Of a DNA stretch of 64,000 bases, positions 45,733 through 54,841 are shown piece after piece. The translations under genes and the position numbers were made by a program. The notes beneath the pieces are model-generated. The model searched no databases, was not told where the DNA came from, and saw only the letters and a list, made by a program, of their open reading frames with translations. Each line of letters begins with the position of its first letter. Within the stretch, counting starts at the first letter, position 1. The DNA is from an uncultured Sulfitobacter sp. Its GTDB lineage: Bacteria; Pseudomonadota; Alphaproteobacteria; Rhodobacterales; Rhodobacteraceae. The stretch covers positions 372,001-436,000 of the forward strand of contig CANMXJ010000002.1 in the NCBI GenBank assembly GCA_947501805.1, in the 5' to 3' direction.

Positions 45733-47049
45733 ATGGGGCAAGGTGTAAAAAAGACGATCGGGATGTGTGCGGCTGCGTTCACTCTCAGCGGGTGTCTTTC
45801 TGATGCAGGTGGTGGCGCGGGCGATTTTGTGGCGCGCATGAAATCACCGGATGCAAATTCGGTGGCACGCCCGACCCATTCAGAAAAAGTGAACTCCGAA
45901 AGCGAGATCATTCAAGGGCTTATGAACCGCAGATCGGCGTTGCCGTCCGGCAGCAGCTTTGATCGCGTCGCGACGGCAGTTTTGGCAGCGAATTCCCGCG
46001 CCGCGGAATCCGAGTTACGCTCTGCCCGCCTGCGTGCAGAGGCCGCCAGCAAGAACTGGCTGCCCAAAATCGGACCACAAGTTAGTTTGACGTCACTGGG
46101 ATCACTGGTTGCGAACCTTGTGATTGATCAGGTCCTGTTCGACAACGGTCGCAAGAAGGGTGAGCGCGAGTTTGCAGTCGCAGACGTTGAAGTCGCCGCC
46201 GTAAATCTGGCCCAGGATACAAACGACCGCGTGCAAACCGCGCTAGAGCTTTATGTGAATGCTGTTGAGGCCCGCGAAAAGGCGGTGCTGTCCGAAGCTG
46301 CCCTGCGTGATATGAGCCGTTTTGAATATATCATGTCAGAACGTGTACGCGGCGGTGTCTCCGACATGTCGGACCTGAACGTGCTGCGCCAAAAGCTGTC
46401 CGAGATCAAAGCAGACCAACGCGCTAATGTTGAGGCTGCAAACACGGCCATTTCCGAATTGAACGCGATGTCGATTGAACCACTTTCCGGCTTGCGCGGC
46501 GTGCCTGCATTCAAGGTGAAATCTTCCGCTGCAACGCCACTCGATGTGGTGCTGGCCGAAGCCGAGAAGACACGCGCTATTGCTGCGGCCAAAGTGGACC
46601 GCGCAGGTCAATTACCGGGTTTGTCTGCGGGTGCGACGGTTGGCAGTGAGTCTGATGTTGGCCTGCACCTGAGTTCGGACACATTGATCGGCTTTGGCAC
46701 CGGTGCGACTTTGCGGGCGATTGAAGCCACAAAAGAAGCTGCTTCAAGGCGCGTTGCACAAGCAAACGAAGATGCCAACCGTCAGTTGCGCAAGATGGAG
46801 GGCCTTATTGCTGCAAAACAGCGACAGGCAGCAGAGGCAGCGCAGATCACCCGACAGGCCAAAGCCAACCTCGATTTGTTTCAGGAGCAATACGATGCAG
46901 GGCAGCGTCAGGTGATGGATGTTGTCGGTGTTTATGAAACATTCGCCCGTCAGCAACAGGCCGAAGCAACCCTCAAATTTGAGGCTGTACAGTTACAAGT
47001 AGATATGGCCCGCCTGTTAGGTGTGTTGGCTGATGGTGATGAGATTTGA
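45733..47049 (+). CDS. TolC-family outer-membrane lipoprotein of the type I system
   Basis: A 438-residue outer-membrane efflux protein with a lipoprotein signal (lipobox LSGC near residue 20) and long amphipathic helices in two halves (about 75-250 and 265-430), the TolC/OEP fold. It supplies the outer-membrane pore for the adhesin. The sequence NWLPKIGPQVSLTSLGSL is typical of the first beta-barrel entry. It is followed by the ABC gene with a TTGA overlap. Confidence 0.88.
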   Translation: MGQGVKKTIGMCAAAFTLSGCLSDAGGGAGDFVARMKSPDANSVARPTHSEKVNSESEIIQGLMNRRSALPSGSSFDRVATAVLAANSRAAESELRSARLRAEAASKNWLPKIGPQVSLTSLGSLVANLVIDQVLFDNGRKKGEREFAVADVEVAAVNLAQDTNDRVQTALELYVNAVEAREKAVLSEAALRDMSRFEYIMSERVRGGVSDMSDLNVLRQKLSEIKADQRANVEAANTAISELNAMSIEPLSGLRGVPAFKVKSSAATPLDVVLAEAEKTRAIAAAKVDRAGQLPGLSAGATVGSESDVGLHLSSDTLIGFGTGATLRAIEATKEAASRRVAQANEDANRQLRKMEGLIAAKQRQAAEAAQITRQAKANLDLFQEQYDAGQRQVMDVVGVYETFARQQQAEATLKFEAVQLQVDMARLLGVLADGDEI

Positions 47050-49274
47050 CACAGAAACGCCCCTTTACACTTACAATCAGCAATGGAAATCAGGGGCGTA
47101 TCGCAGCAGCGAATGCTGCTGATGAGCCGTCCGAGGACAAGGCGCTTTCCCGCTTTGATGACCGTATCGGGGTGCGGGCAGAACTCGCTGCTACCTATGC
47201 CGGATTGTTGGGGGTCGACGCGATGCAGCGCGATCTGTTCGAAACCATTGGCGGCGCGACCCGTGAGGGGGCAAAAGACAAGGAAGAAGCCAGCGCCATT
47301 GCGCATGGTTTGCGCGCTTTGGGATTGCTGGCGCAGGTCACCAAGGTTGATCTCTTGCAGGCGGACCTCTGGCCCGCCCTCGTATATATGACTTCCGGTC
47401 AGGTGTTGCTGGTCATGGGCCAGTCGCGCGGTGATCTGATCGTTTTTGACAAGACTTGCCCGGACAACCGCGCCTATGTACCGACCCGTGATTTCAAAGG
47501 GTACTTCACGGGTTTGCTGGTCCGCGCCGAGGCACCATTGGAAAAAGTGGCAGAAACCCACAAGACTGAAAGTGCACCAAAACACTGGTTCTGGGGCGAG
47601 TTTGGTCGTTTCAAGCGCCAGATGGGCGAAGTTGCCTTGGGCTCTTTTGTGGCGAACCTGCTGGCGGTCGCTGTCGCCTTGTTTTCGTTGCAGGTCTATG
47701 ACCGTGTTATCCCGCACCAGTCAGAGGCGACTTTGTGGGTATTGGCAGCGGGCGCTGGTCTGGCCCTCTTGATGGAGGCTTTCATCAAGATCGCGCGCGC
47801 ACGGCTGATGGACGGGGCGGGGCGGCAGATCGAAATTTCAGTGCTGCAAGTCCTGATGGATCGTATCCTTGGCATGCGCTCTGATGCGAAGGGACAAGCG
47901 CCGAACCAAGTGTTCTCGGCGATGCGCGAATTTGGCTCCGTGCGTGAGTTCTTTACGGCTTCCACCATCGGCACGATAGCTGATGTACCGTTTATTTTTG
48001 TGTTTCTGCTGCTGGTGTCCAGCATCGCGGGCAATGTCGTGTGGGTTCTGGTCGCCGGTGGTCTCCTGATGATCATTCCCGGTTTTGTTCTGCAAAAGAA
48101 AATGATCCGCTTGACCCAGGAAACCCAAGGCGCGTCTGCCAAGTCATCGCGCCTTCTTCATGAGACCATCTTTGAGCTGGACACATTGAAAACCCAGCGC
48201 GGTGAAGACCGCGTTGCGCGTCTTTGGCAGGAGCTTAACACACTACAGGCGATTAAATCCTCCGGGCAGCGTAAGCTGGCTTCGACCCTGACGTTCTGGT
48301 CGCAGGGTGTTCAGCAGGCCACCTATGTTGGCGCTGTGATTATGGGCACATATTTGGTGTTTGCCGGGCAATTCACCGTTGGTTCCATCATCGCCGTTGG
48401 CATTCTGACGGGTCGTACCTTGTCACCACTGACGCAACTGGCGGGCACCATGGCACGCTGGGGCAACGTGAAATCCGCACTCGATGGGCTTGAGGCAATT
48501 GCAAGCGCCGATCAGGACGCGGATGAAAACCGGAGCTATCTACGCCGCGAAAGCCTGAACGGACATTTCGAGTTGCGCGATGTGACCTTCCGCTACGAAG
48601 AAGACGGCGCACCGACGCTGGACATCAAGGGGCTGGCGATCCTGCCCGGACAGAAGGTAGCCGTATTGGGCGCAAACGGGTCCGGCAAATCTTCCTTGTT
48701 GAAACTGTTAAGTGGCCTTTACGCACCGGAAACGGGCCGCGTAATGATTGACGGTACCGAGATGAGCCAGATCGAGCCGCGTGATTTGCGCCGCTTGGTC
48801 GGTTATCTGGGGCAGGACGTGCGTCTGTTTGGAGGCACGCTGCGTGACAACCTGAACCTGACCATGCTGGAGCGCGATGATGATCGCCTTTATGCCGCGC
48901 TGGACTTTGCGGGGCTGGGACCGTTTGTAAAAGAACACCACAAGGGTCTGGATCTCGAGATCAAGGATAACGGTATGGGGTTGTCGATTGGCCAGCGCCA
49001 ATCGATTGGCTGGGCGCGTCTTTGGCTGCAAGACCCCAAGATTTGTCTGTTGGACGAACCTACCGCGGCGCTGGACAAGACACTGGAAGCCACGCTGGTC
49101 AGCCGTCTGGGTACTTGGATGGAAGGGCGCACCGCGATTATCGCAACCCATCGTGCGCCAATCCTTGCGCTGACGGACCGCACGCTGGTCCTGCAGGGCG
49201 GGCGAATGACAATTGACGGACCCAAAGACAAAGTGTTGAGCCATATCGCTGGCCGGAAAGGACGGGCGGCATGA
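47046..49274 (+). CDS. LapB-type secretion ABC transporter
   Basis: A 742-residue type I secretion ATPase starting at TTG (TTGA overlap with the upstream stop). Residues about 50-180 correspond to a C39-like domain without the catalytic cysteine, as in LapB and HlyB. Membrane helices lie at about 200-450. The ATPase has GANGSGKSS, signature LSIGQRQ (one change from LSGGQ), ICLLDEPT and the switch THR. It recognises and exports the adhesin. Confidence 0.92.
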   Translation: MTQKRPFTLTISNGNQGRIAAANAADEPSEDKALSRFDDRIGVRAELAATYAGLLGVDAMQRDLFETIGGATREGAKDKEEASAIAHGLRALGLLAQVTKVDLLQADLWPALVYMTSGQVLLVMGQSRGDLIVFDKTCPDNRAYVPTRDFKGYFTGLLVRAEAPLEKVAETHKTESAPKHWFWGEFGRFKRQMGEVALGSFVANLLAVAVALFSLQVYDRVIPHQSEATLWVLAAGAGLALLMEAFIKIARARLMDGAGRQIEISVLQVLMDRILGMRSDAKGQAPNQVFSAMREFGSVREFFTASTIGTIADVPFIFVFLLLVSSIAGNVVWVLVAGGLLMIIPGFVLQKKMIRLTQETQGASAKSSRLLHETIFELDTLKTQRGEDRVARLWQELNTLQAIKSSGQRKLASTLTFWSQGVQQATYVGAVIMGTYLVFAGQFTVGSIIAVGILTGRTLSPLTQLAGTMARWGNVKSALDGLEAIASADQDADENRSYLRRESLNGHFELRDVTFRYEEDGAPTLDIKGLAILPGQKVAVLGANGSGKSSLLKLLSGLYAPETGRVMIDGTEMSQIEPRDLRRLVGYLGQDVRLFGGTLRDNLNLTMLERDDDRLYAALDFAGLGPFVKEHHKGLDLEIKDNGMGLSIGQRQSIGWARLWLQDPKICLLDEPTAALDKTLEATLVSRLGTWMEGRTAIIATHRAPILALTDRTLVLQGGRMTIDGPKDKVLSHIAGRKGRAA

Positions 49275-50461
49275 CGCTTATCAATCCGACAAGCATGGAT
49301 GCTCAAATGGGCCGCCAGATGCGCGGACCTTCAGCGGTGATCTGGCTGTGTGGGGCCACGCTGATGGTATTCCTTACATGGGCCGCATTTGCCTGGGTTG
49401 ACGAAATTGTCCGCGCGGAAGGGTCGATGATTTCATCCTCGCGCCCCCAGATCATTCAGAACCTCGAAGGCGGTATTCTGGCAGAGCTGGAAGTCGCTGA
49501 GGGCGACATTGTAGATCGCGGCGATGTGCTGGCACGGTTGCATGGTACGCAGTTCCAGTCCTCTGTGGATGACTTGCGTGACCAGATTTCGGCCTTCGAG
49601 ATCCGTCGCTTGCGGCTTGAGGCGGAACTGGCGGGGCAATTCGATTTCACCGTGCCGAACGAATGGGCAGGGCGCACGCCCGATATTGTGGCCTCCGAAC
49701 GGTCACTCTTGATGGCGCGGCAGTCGGATTTCGTCTCCCGCTCTGACGGGGCCAAGCGCGTGCTGACCGAAGCCAAGCGTGAAGCTGACCTGATGAATGA
49801 CCTGCTGGACCGCAACATCGTGTCCCTGATCGAAGCCACCCGCGCGCGCAAAGCCTACGCTGACGCGCGTATCCGCCATGACGAGATTACGACGCAGACT
49901 GAATTGGACCGTGCTCAGGAATATTCCGACGTGCTTAAAGAACTGTCCACGCTGCGCCAGAACCTGAAGGCCAGCACAGATCAGTTGAACCGCACGGTTT
50001 TGACCAGCCCGATGCGAGGCATCGTGAATAACCTGAGCGTCACAACCATTGGCGGCGTTGTGCGTCCCGGTGAGGAAATATTGCAGATCATCCCGTTGGA
50101 CGAAGAGCTGTTTGTCGAGGCGCGTGTAAAGCCTGAAGACATTGCAGGTGTGCGCCCCGGACAGGCAGCGACAGTCAAGCTGTCGGCCTATGATTACACG
50201 ATCTATGGCAGCTTAAAGGGCAAGGTCACGCTGATTTCAGCGGATACCTACAAGGACGAAAATGCGCGTGATCTGGATGGGAACGCACATTACAAAGTGA
50301 CGCTGCAAGTCGACACCGAACATCTGACAGAGCGTCAGGCGTCCTTGCGGATCAGACCGGGCATGCAGGCGAGTGTGGAATTGCATACAGGGGCCAAGAC
50401 CGTGCTGCAGTATTTGTTGAAGCCGCTCTATAAAAGCAAGGAAGCGTTTCGGGAGCCTTAA
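49271..50461 (+). CDS. HlyD-family membrane fusion protein (LapC-type)
   Basis: A 396-residue periplasmic adaptor with one N-terminal membrane helix (about 24-44), a lipoyl half-motif (IIQNLEGGILAELEV...GDIVDRGDVLARL), a long coiled-coil hairpin (about 100-245) and a C-terminal beta-barrel (VLTSPMRGIVNNL). It joins the ABC transporter to the outer-membrane pore. ATG overlaps the ABC gene stop (ATGA). Confidence 0.92.
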   Translation: MTLINPTSMDAQMGRQMRGPSAVIWLCGATLMVFLTWAAFAWVDEIVRAEGSMISSSRPQIIQNLEGGILAELEVAEGDIVDRGDVLARLHGTQFQSSVDDLRDQISAFEIRRLRLEAELAGQFDFTVPNEWAGRTPDIVASERSLLMARQSDFVSRSDGAKRVLTEAKREADLMNDLLDRNIVSLIEATRARKAYADARIRHDEITTQTELDRAQEYSDVLKELSTLRQNLKASTDQLNRTVLTSPMRGIVNNLSVTTIGGVVRPGEEILQIIPLDEELFVEARVKPEDIAGVRPGQAATVKLSAYDYTIYGSLKGKVTLISADTYKDENARDLDGNAHYKVTLQVDTEHLTERQASLRIRPGMQASVELHTGAKTVLQYLLKPLYKSKEAFREP

Positions 50462-50514
50462 GCGGTGAGTGCCAAGCTTTCTGTCACCCACTCCCTCAGC
50501 ATGCCAGACGCCTC

Positions 50515-50958
50515 TTACGCGTCCGTATCCAGCCAGATCGTGACTGGACCGTCATTGGTTAAATCAACCGACATATCCGCGCCGAACTCTCCCGTTTGAA
50601 CGGAGATGTTCAGATCGCGCAGCGCCTCCGCAAACTCCAAATACAACGCCTCTGCCACATCCGGTTTTGCGGCATATGAAAACCCGGGCCGCGTCCCGCG
50701 CGTTGTGTCAGCGGCCAGCGTGAACTGGCTGACAACCAGTGCTTCACCGCCAGTCTGTACAATGCTCAGGTTCATCTTGCCAGCGTCGTCTTTGAACAGC
50801 CGTAATTTCGCTACCTTGGCGGCAAGCGCCCTGGCTGTGTCGCTCGTATCCTCTGGCATCGCGCAGACAAGTATCAGCAAGCCGTGGGCAATCTGTGAAA
50901 TCTGTTTGCCGTCTACCGTGACGGAGGCCTGCGTTACCCGCTGCAATAAGGCGCGCAT
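50515..50958 (-). CDS. dtd: D-aminoacyl-tRNA deacylase
   Basis: A 147-residue enzyme that removes D-amino acids from mischarged tRNA. The two signature blocks are SQFTLAAD and [11 protein letters not shown] (a Gly-cisPro-type region in the family). Length is normal. It overlaps the stop of the nitroreductase gene by one base (TAATG) and so is the last gene of a small leftward set. Confidence 0.95.
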   Translation of the reverse strand: MRALLQRVTQASVTVDGKQISQIAHGLLILVCAMPEDTSDTARALAAKVAKLRLFKDDAGKMNLSIVQTGGEALVVSQFTLAADTTRGTRPGFSYAAKPDVAEALYLEFAEALRDLNISVQTGEFGADMSVDLTNDGPVTIWLDTDA

Positions 50959-51632
50959 TATTCTTTCCAGTCGATGATGTTGGCTGAGTCAGACCGCACT
51001 GTGCGAAACTTGTTGATCGGGTTGTCGCTGTCCTCGTAGCCAAACGAAATGGCACAAAGCACAAGGCGGTCATCGGCAATGCCAAGGTGTTCGCGCACTT
51101 GCGGTGCATATGCCGCGATGGCGGCTTGCGCCACGGTCGCCACACCCAGTGCATTTGCAGCCAGCGTAAAGGCAGTAACAAAGCCGCCGCTGTCCATGGC
51201 ACCGTAAGGGCCAAGGTCAGAGGGCGAATGGATGATCGCCACATGCGGTGCATCAAACAGCGCGTAGTTGCGCAGCATTTGTGCCGCACGGCCTGCACGG
51301 TCCGATTTCTCGATGCCAACCGCATCGTATAGCTGGAAACCACAGGTGCGGCGGCGTTCAAGGTATTCACCTGCGTATTTGCTGGGCCATGCGAGGTCGG
51401 GCTGTGGCGGCGTGCCGCTGGTTGCCAGTTCAGTGACCATATCGCGGAACGCATCGGTTGCCTTGCCTTTGGTTATGCTGACCTGCCATGGCTGCGCGTT
51501 ACACCAGGAGGGGACGTGACGTGCGGCATCGATGATCTGTGTGATTGTCGCATCCGGCACAGGATCGGGCAGGAAGGCTCGACAGGAATAGCGCGATTTC
51601 AGAATGTCTTTGAGGGTATCATAGGATGTCAT
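50958..51632 (-). CDS. Nitroreductase family FMN protein
   Basis: A 224-residue oxidoreductase starting [11 protein letters not shown]. Typical blocks are [14 protein letters not shown] (FMN phosphate) and [12 protein letters not shown]. It reduces nitro or quinone-type substrates with NAD(P)H using FMN. ATG at 51632 overlaps the upstream stop (ATGA); the longer frame runs through the neighbouring gene and is rejected. Substrate unknown. Confidence 0.88.
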   Translation of the reverse strand: MTSYDTLKDILKSRYSCRAFLPDPVPDATITQIIDAARHVPSWCNAQPWQVSITKGKATDAFRDMVTELATSGTPPQPDLAWPSKYAGEYLERRRTCGFQLYDAVGIEKSDRAGRAAQMLRNYALFDAPHVAIIHSPSDLGPYGAMDSGGFVTAFTLAANALGVATVAQAAIAAYAPQVREHLGIADDRLVLCAISFGYEDSDNPINKFRTVRSDSANIIDWKE

Positions 51633-52750
51633 TGTTGTGCTGCCATATAACCGATGGCCCCGGCGACAAGCGCGCCAAGGATCACCGCGATTGTGATTTT
51701 GATTGCGGAATAGGGGCGTTCGCCCTGTACGCGCCCCGTGCGCCCGTTCACCACAAAGCGGAAGGTGCGGCCACGGTACTTGTAGGCGGCCAACCAAACG
51801 GGCAGCAATACGTGTTTGAACGTCAGATTGCTGAGCTGGGTGTCAATGTTGTGGATGCGTTGGCGGTCCCCGCCGATGTCGAATTTCACATCCCGTTCGA
51901 TGATACGGTCCATGTGATTGCGGGCCTCGATAAAGCCGTCCTCAAGTGACACCGAATAGGCTTCGGCACGAAACCCTGCAAGGTATTCGGGTGCGTAGGG
52001 TTCAAGTGCGGACAAATCCCAAGGCTCAAGCGCGTCGGTGTATGTTTTTGGCAGGGATTTTGAAGCAAGGACCAGCACGTCGTCGAAAAAGCGCGACACG
52101 CGCCCGGAGGCCGCACGCCAACTGACCTTGGCCACCCTTTGCTGTACCCGTTTGCCATCCCGCATGACGGTTTGGGTCACGTAATAGACCGTTCCGCGCT
52201 GCCCTGAATAGCTGGAGCGTGTATCGGCGTCATAGGTCCAGTAAGGCACATAGATGCCCTGCATGCGGCGTCCCTTGCGGGCGTAGTCCTTTAGGCCGTT
52301 TGGCGCAAACCACAGGCTGCCCAGCCAGTCTTTCATCGCATCACGGGCCACATTTTCTGTCAGGGCAAAGGGCAGCACGGCGCGCGGTTTGATATGGCGG
52401 TTGGTACCGGTGTCCACCACAACGGGTGTGGCGCAGAAAGGGCATTCGGTGGCATGTTTGCCGATTCCGAATTCGACTTGGGCCGCGCAATTGGGGCAGG
52501 TGGTGACGCGGGTTTCTTCCATCTGTTCGGCTGGTAGATCGGCGCGCAGACCTGCACGTAGGTCCAGTTCCGCAATCGGTTGCAAGTGGAACCCGCCACC
52601 CTCAATGGCTTGGACATTGCCGCAGTGATCGCACACTAATTGCCCAGCGTCAGGCGCATAGCGCAGGTCGGAACCACACGTATCGCAGGGAAAACGATGC
52701 TCGGCCAACGGGGCGTCGGACACCGGATCTGGGTTCAGGGTATCGGTCAT
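51629..52750 (-). CDS. TFIIB-type zinc-ribbon membrane protein
   Basis: A 373-residue protein with a zinc ribbon (CDTC...CDHC, residues about 22-43), a second Cys quartet (CPNC...CPFC, about 85-105), a large soluble region, and one C-terminal membrane helix (ITIAVILGALVAGAIGYMAA). The pattern matches proteins annotated primosomal protein N'-like or TFIIB-type, related to Bacillus YdjG, which occur with SPFH/PspA stress proteins. No helicase motifs are present, so the primosome label is misleading. Confidence 0.8.
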   Translation of the reverse strand: MTDTLNPDPVSDAPLAEHRFPCDTCGSDLRYAPDAGQLVCDHCGNVQAIEGGGFHLQPIAELDLRAGLRADLPAEQMEETRVTTCPNCAAQVEFGIGKHATECPFCATPVVVDTGTNRHIKPRAVLPFALTENVARDAMKDWLGSLWFAPNGLKDYARKGRRMQGIYVPYWTYDADTRSSYSGQRGTVYYVTQTVMRDGKRVQQRVAKVSWRAASGRVSRFFDDVLVLASKSLPKTYTDALEPWDLSALEPYAPEYLAGFRAEAYSVSLEDGFIEARNHMDRIIERDVKFDIGGDRQRIHNIDTQLSNLTFKHVLLPVWLAAYKYRGRTFRFVVNGRTGRVQGERPYSAIKITIAVILGALVAGAIGYMAAQQ

Positions 52751-52861
52751 CAGGACAGGTCTACCAATGGCAGGAACAGATGGCGCGAAAGTCCCTCAGC
52801 CGTAAGCCAAGGTCAAGCGGTCATGTGACGTGGAACTGGCGCTGTGATGCAAGAAGCAACC

Positions 52862-52890
52862 TTGACGTTACATTATCTTCATGGAAAAAT
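52862..52890 (+). promoter_or_regulatory. putative sigma-70 promoter of the membrane/XRE pair
   Basis: TTGACG, 17-base spacer, AAAAAT. The -35 element is strong and the -10 weak (4 of 6). It precedes the start at 52921 by about 30 bases. Confidence 0.4.
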
Positions 52891-52892
52891 AA

Positions 52893-52908
52893 GTCACCCT
52901 AAGGTTAC
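52893..52908. promoter_or_regulatory. putative operator GTCACC-CTAA-GGTTAC
   Basis: Inverted repeat with one mismatch at the expected transcription start of the XRE pair. A small XRE repressor encoded in the same operon could bind here for autoregulation. Confidence 0.4.
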
Positions 52909-52920
52909 ATGGAGATTCGA

Positions 52921-53322
52921 ATGACCTCTCACGCACTTTTTCTGACACGTTCCCTTTCCATGGCGCTGGCTGGTGTCATCTGCGCGCTATACGCGATCCT
53001 CGTGGTGGTGCAGGGCCGGCCTGACCCGTTACCGTTTTGGATACCCAGTGTCGTGGGTGTCGCGGCGGCATTGGCGATCTGGGCATCGGTCGGAGCAAGC
53101 CGCCCCAAGGTCGTCAACGCCGCTTTTGATGAAGGGTACCGTGCCGACTCTGTTCTGGCGGAAAGGATGGGTTTCTGGGTGGCTATTGCGCTGCATCCGA
53201 TCTTTGGTGCTCAACTCTACATGGACTGGATCAGCTGGCCCAGTGCGTTTGCGGCCATGGGCACATTGACGGCTGCCACCTATCTACTGGGATCCGCCAT
53301 CCTTGATTTCCGGGGGCGGTGA
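52921..53322 (+). CDS. Four-helix membrane protein paired with an XRE regulator
   Basis: A 133-residue membrane protein with about four helices (residues 10-28, 40-57, 85-100 and 108-127). ATG at 52921 is chosen because GGAG lies six bases upstream, better placed than for the earlier ATG. The downstream XRE gene overlaps its stop by one base. Such membrane/XRE pairs (DUF2178-like) are widespread; the membrane protein may sense a signal or hold the regulator. No function is known to me. Confidence 0.75.
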   Translation: MTSHALFLTRSLSMALAGVICALYAILVVVQGRPDPLPFWIPSVVGVAAALAIWASVGASRPKVVNAAFDEGYRADSVLAERMGFWVAIALHPIFGAQLYMDWISWPSAFAAMGTLTAATYLLGSAILDFRGR

Positions 53323-53534
53323 TGGAACTGGTTGTTCATCTGGCCGAACACCGCAAGGCGGCCGGGCTGACCCAAGCCGCCCTTGCTGATGTTGTTGGTG
53401 TGTCGCGCAAGACCATCAATACAGTTGAAAACCGCGTGTTTGTGCCCTCAACGGTGCTGGCGCTGAAGATTGCCGCGGCACTGTCGCTCAAGGTTGAAGA
53501 CCTTTTTGAGCTGGTTTCAGAGCCGGGTGATTAA
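53322..53534 (+). CDS. Small XRE-family transcription regulator
   Basis: A 70-residue protein that is almost entirely one helix-turn-helix domain: RKAAGLTQAALADVVGVSRKTINTVENRVFVPS, matching the YozG/XRE small group. The start at ATG 53322 overlaps the previous stop (TGATG). It likely autoregulates its operon. Confidence 0.88.
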   Translation: MELVVHLAEHRKAAGLTQAALADVVGVSRKTINTVENRVFVPSTVLALKIAAALSLKVEDLFELVSEPGD

Positions 53535-53696
53535 TGATGCGTTTCTGTGATACTTAGCACCATCAGGTTGATTTTGCTGTCCAAAAAAGGGCTGTGGAAG
53601 GTGCAAGCACCGGAAGGCCCGATGGGCCCCCCAAGAGCGCGGCAAAGATCAATCAGGCCACCACCCAATAGACGAAAACCCACCGAATACGGCCTG

Positions 53697-54806
53697 TTAC
53701 GCGCCGGGTGGGGGCGGGGGCAGAACCGTGAACAGTTGCGCAAGCTCCATCACATCCTCGGCCCTCTGCCAGCCGTCCTGACCCGGCGTCCAGACAAAGG
53801 TTTCGCGGGTCAGCGTGCCGTCTGTGGCTTTGCGCCCCATTGCAGCCTTTGAAAAGGGTCCGGTTGTCTTGCCGCCCTCTGCGATGTGCCAGACGTGTTC
53901 GACTGGGGGCGGGGGCGGTGGCGCTGCTTGAGGCTGCGCTGGAGCTGCGCCCCAAGGCCCTGCAGTTGCAGCAGCGGCCTGACCCATCTGCATGCCCAAC
54001 CCTGCACCCAAACCCGCCTGGATCGCAGCAGCACCAGCGCCATCGCGGCCCAGGGCTTCGGCTGCTTGGAATTGCATGTATTCATTGAGGTTTCCGATCA
54101 CCCCCATGGAGGAACGCTTGTCCATGACTTCTTCAACCGCAGGCGGCAAGGAGATGTTTTCGATGTACAGCTCGGGCAGGGCCAAACCATATTCCGCCAG
54201 TTGCGCTTCGATTTCCTTGCCGACAAGCTGGCTCAACTCGCGGGTGTTTGCCGCCATATCCAATACAGGGATTTGCGCCCGTGCGATGGTACGCGAGAAC
54301 TCCTGCACAATGATGTTGCGTATCTGGTAGCTGATCTCGTCCATCGTGAACTCGCCATCGGTGCCGACGATTTCGGTGAGGAACTTTGCAGGGTCCGATA
54401 CGCGCACGGAATAGGTGCCATAGGCGCGCAAGCGTACGGGTCCAAATTCGGGATCGCGCACTATGATCGGGTTCTTGGTGCCCCATTTCAGATCGTTGAA
54501 GCGTGTGGTGTTGACGTAATAAATCTCGGACTTGAACGGGCTTTTGAAGCCGTGATCCCAGTGCTGCAACGTCGTCAGGATCGGCATGTTGTTGGTTTCA
54601 AGCATATAAAGACCGGGGGTGAAGACATCTGCAAGGCGACCCTCATGCACAAACACAGCGGCCTGGCCCTCGCGTACCGTCAGCTTGGCACCGTATTTGA
54701 TCTCATGCGCTTCGCGTTCGAACCGCCAGACCATTGTGTCGCGGGTGTCGTCAACCCAGTGGATAACGTCGATGAATTCACCGGAGAGGAAATCGAAAAT
54801 GCCCAT
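53697..54806 (-). CDS. SPFH-domain protein with C-terminal GYF2 domain (YdjI-like)
   Basis: A 369-residue protein: an SPFH/Band-7-like domain at about residues 30-240 (VREGQAAVFVHEGRLAD, later ARAQIPVLDMAANTREL), an Ala/Gln-rich stretch, a Pro-rich linker (PPPPPPV), and a GYF2-type domain (WHIAEGGKTTGPFSKAAM...TFVWTPGQDGWQRAED). SPFH proteins scaffold membranes; GYF2 probably binds Pro-rich peptides. It ends the five-gene TelA cassette. Confidence 0.87.
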   Translation of the reverse strand: MGIFDFLSGEFIDVIHWVDDTRDTMVWRFEREAHEIKYGAKLTVREGQAAVFVHEGRLADVFTPGLYMLETNNMPILTTLQHWDHGFKSPFKSEIYYVNTTRFNDLKWGTKNPIIVRDPEFGPVRLRAYGTYSVRVSDPAKFLTEIVGTDGEFTMDEISYQIRNIIVQEFSRTIARAQIPVLDMAANTRELSQLVGKEIEAQLAEYGLALPELYIENISLPPAVEEVMDKRSSMGVIGNLNEYMQFQAAEALGRDGAGAAAIQAGLGAGLGMQMGQAAAATAGPWGAAPAQPQAAPPPPPPVEHVWHIAEGGKTTGPFSKAAMGRKATDGTLTRETFVWTPGQDGWQRAEDVMELAQLFTVLPPPPPGA

Positions 54807-54841
54807 GTATCTGATCCTTTACGTCGTGTTTTATAGTGCGC

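Noticed and set aside
51629-52750. Annotation as primosomal protein N' helicase
   Set aside because: No Walker or helicase motifs; only zinc ribbons and a C-terminal membrane helix are present.
53886-54836. 316-codon plus-strand frame opposite the SPFH gene
   Set aside because: Antisense shadow of a supported gene in GC-rich DNA.
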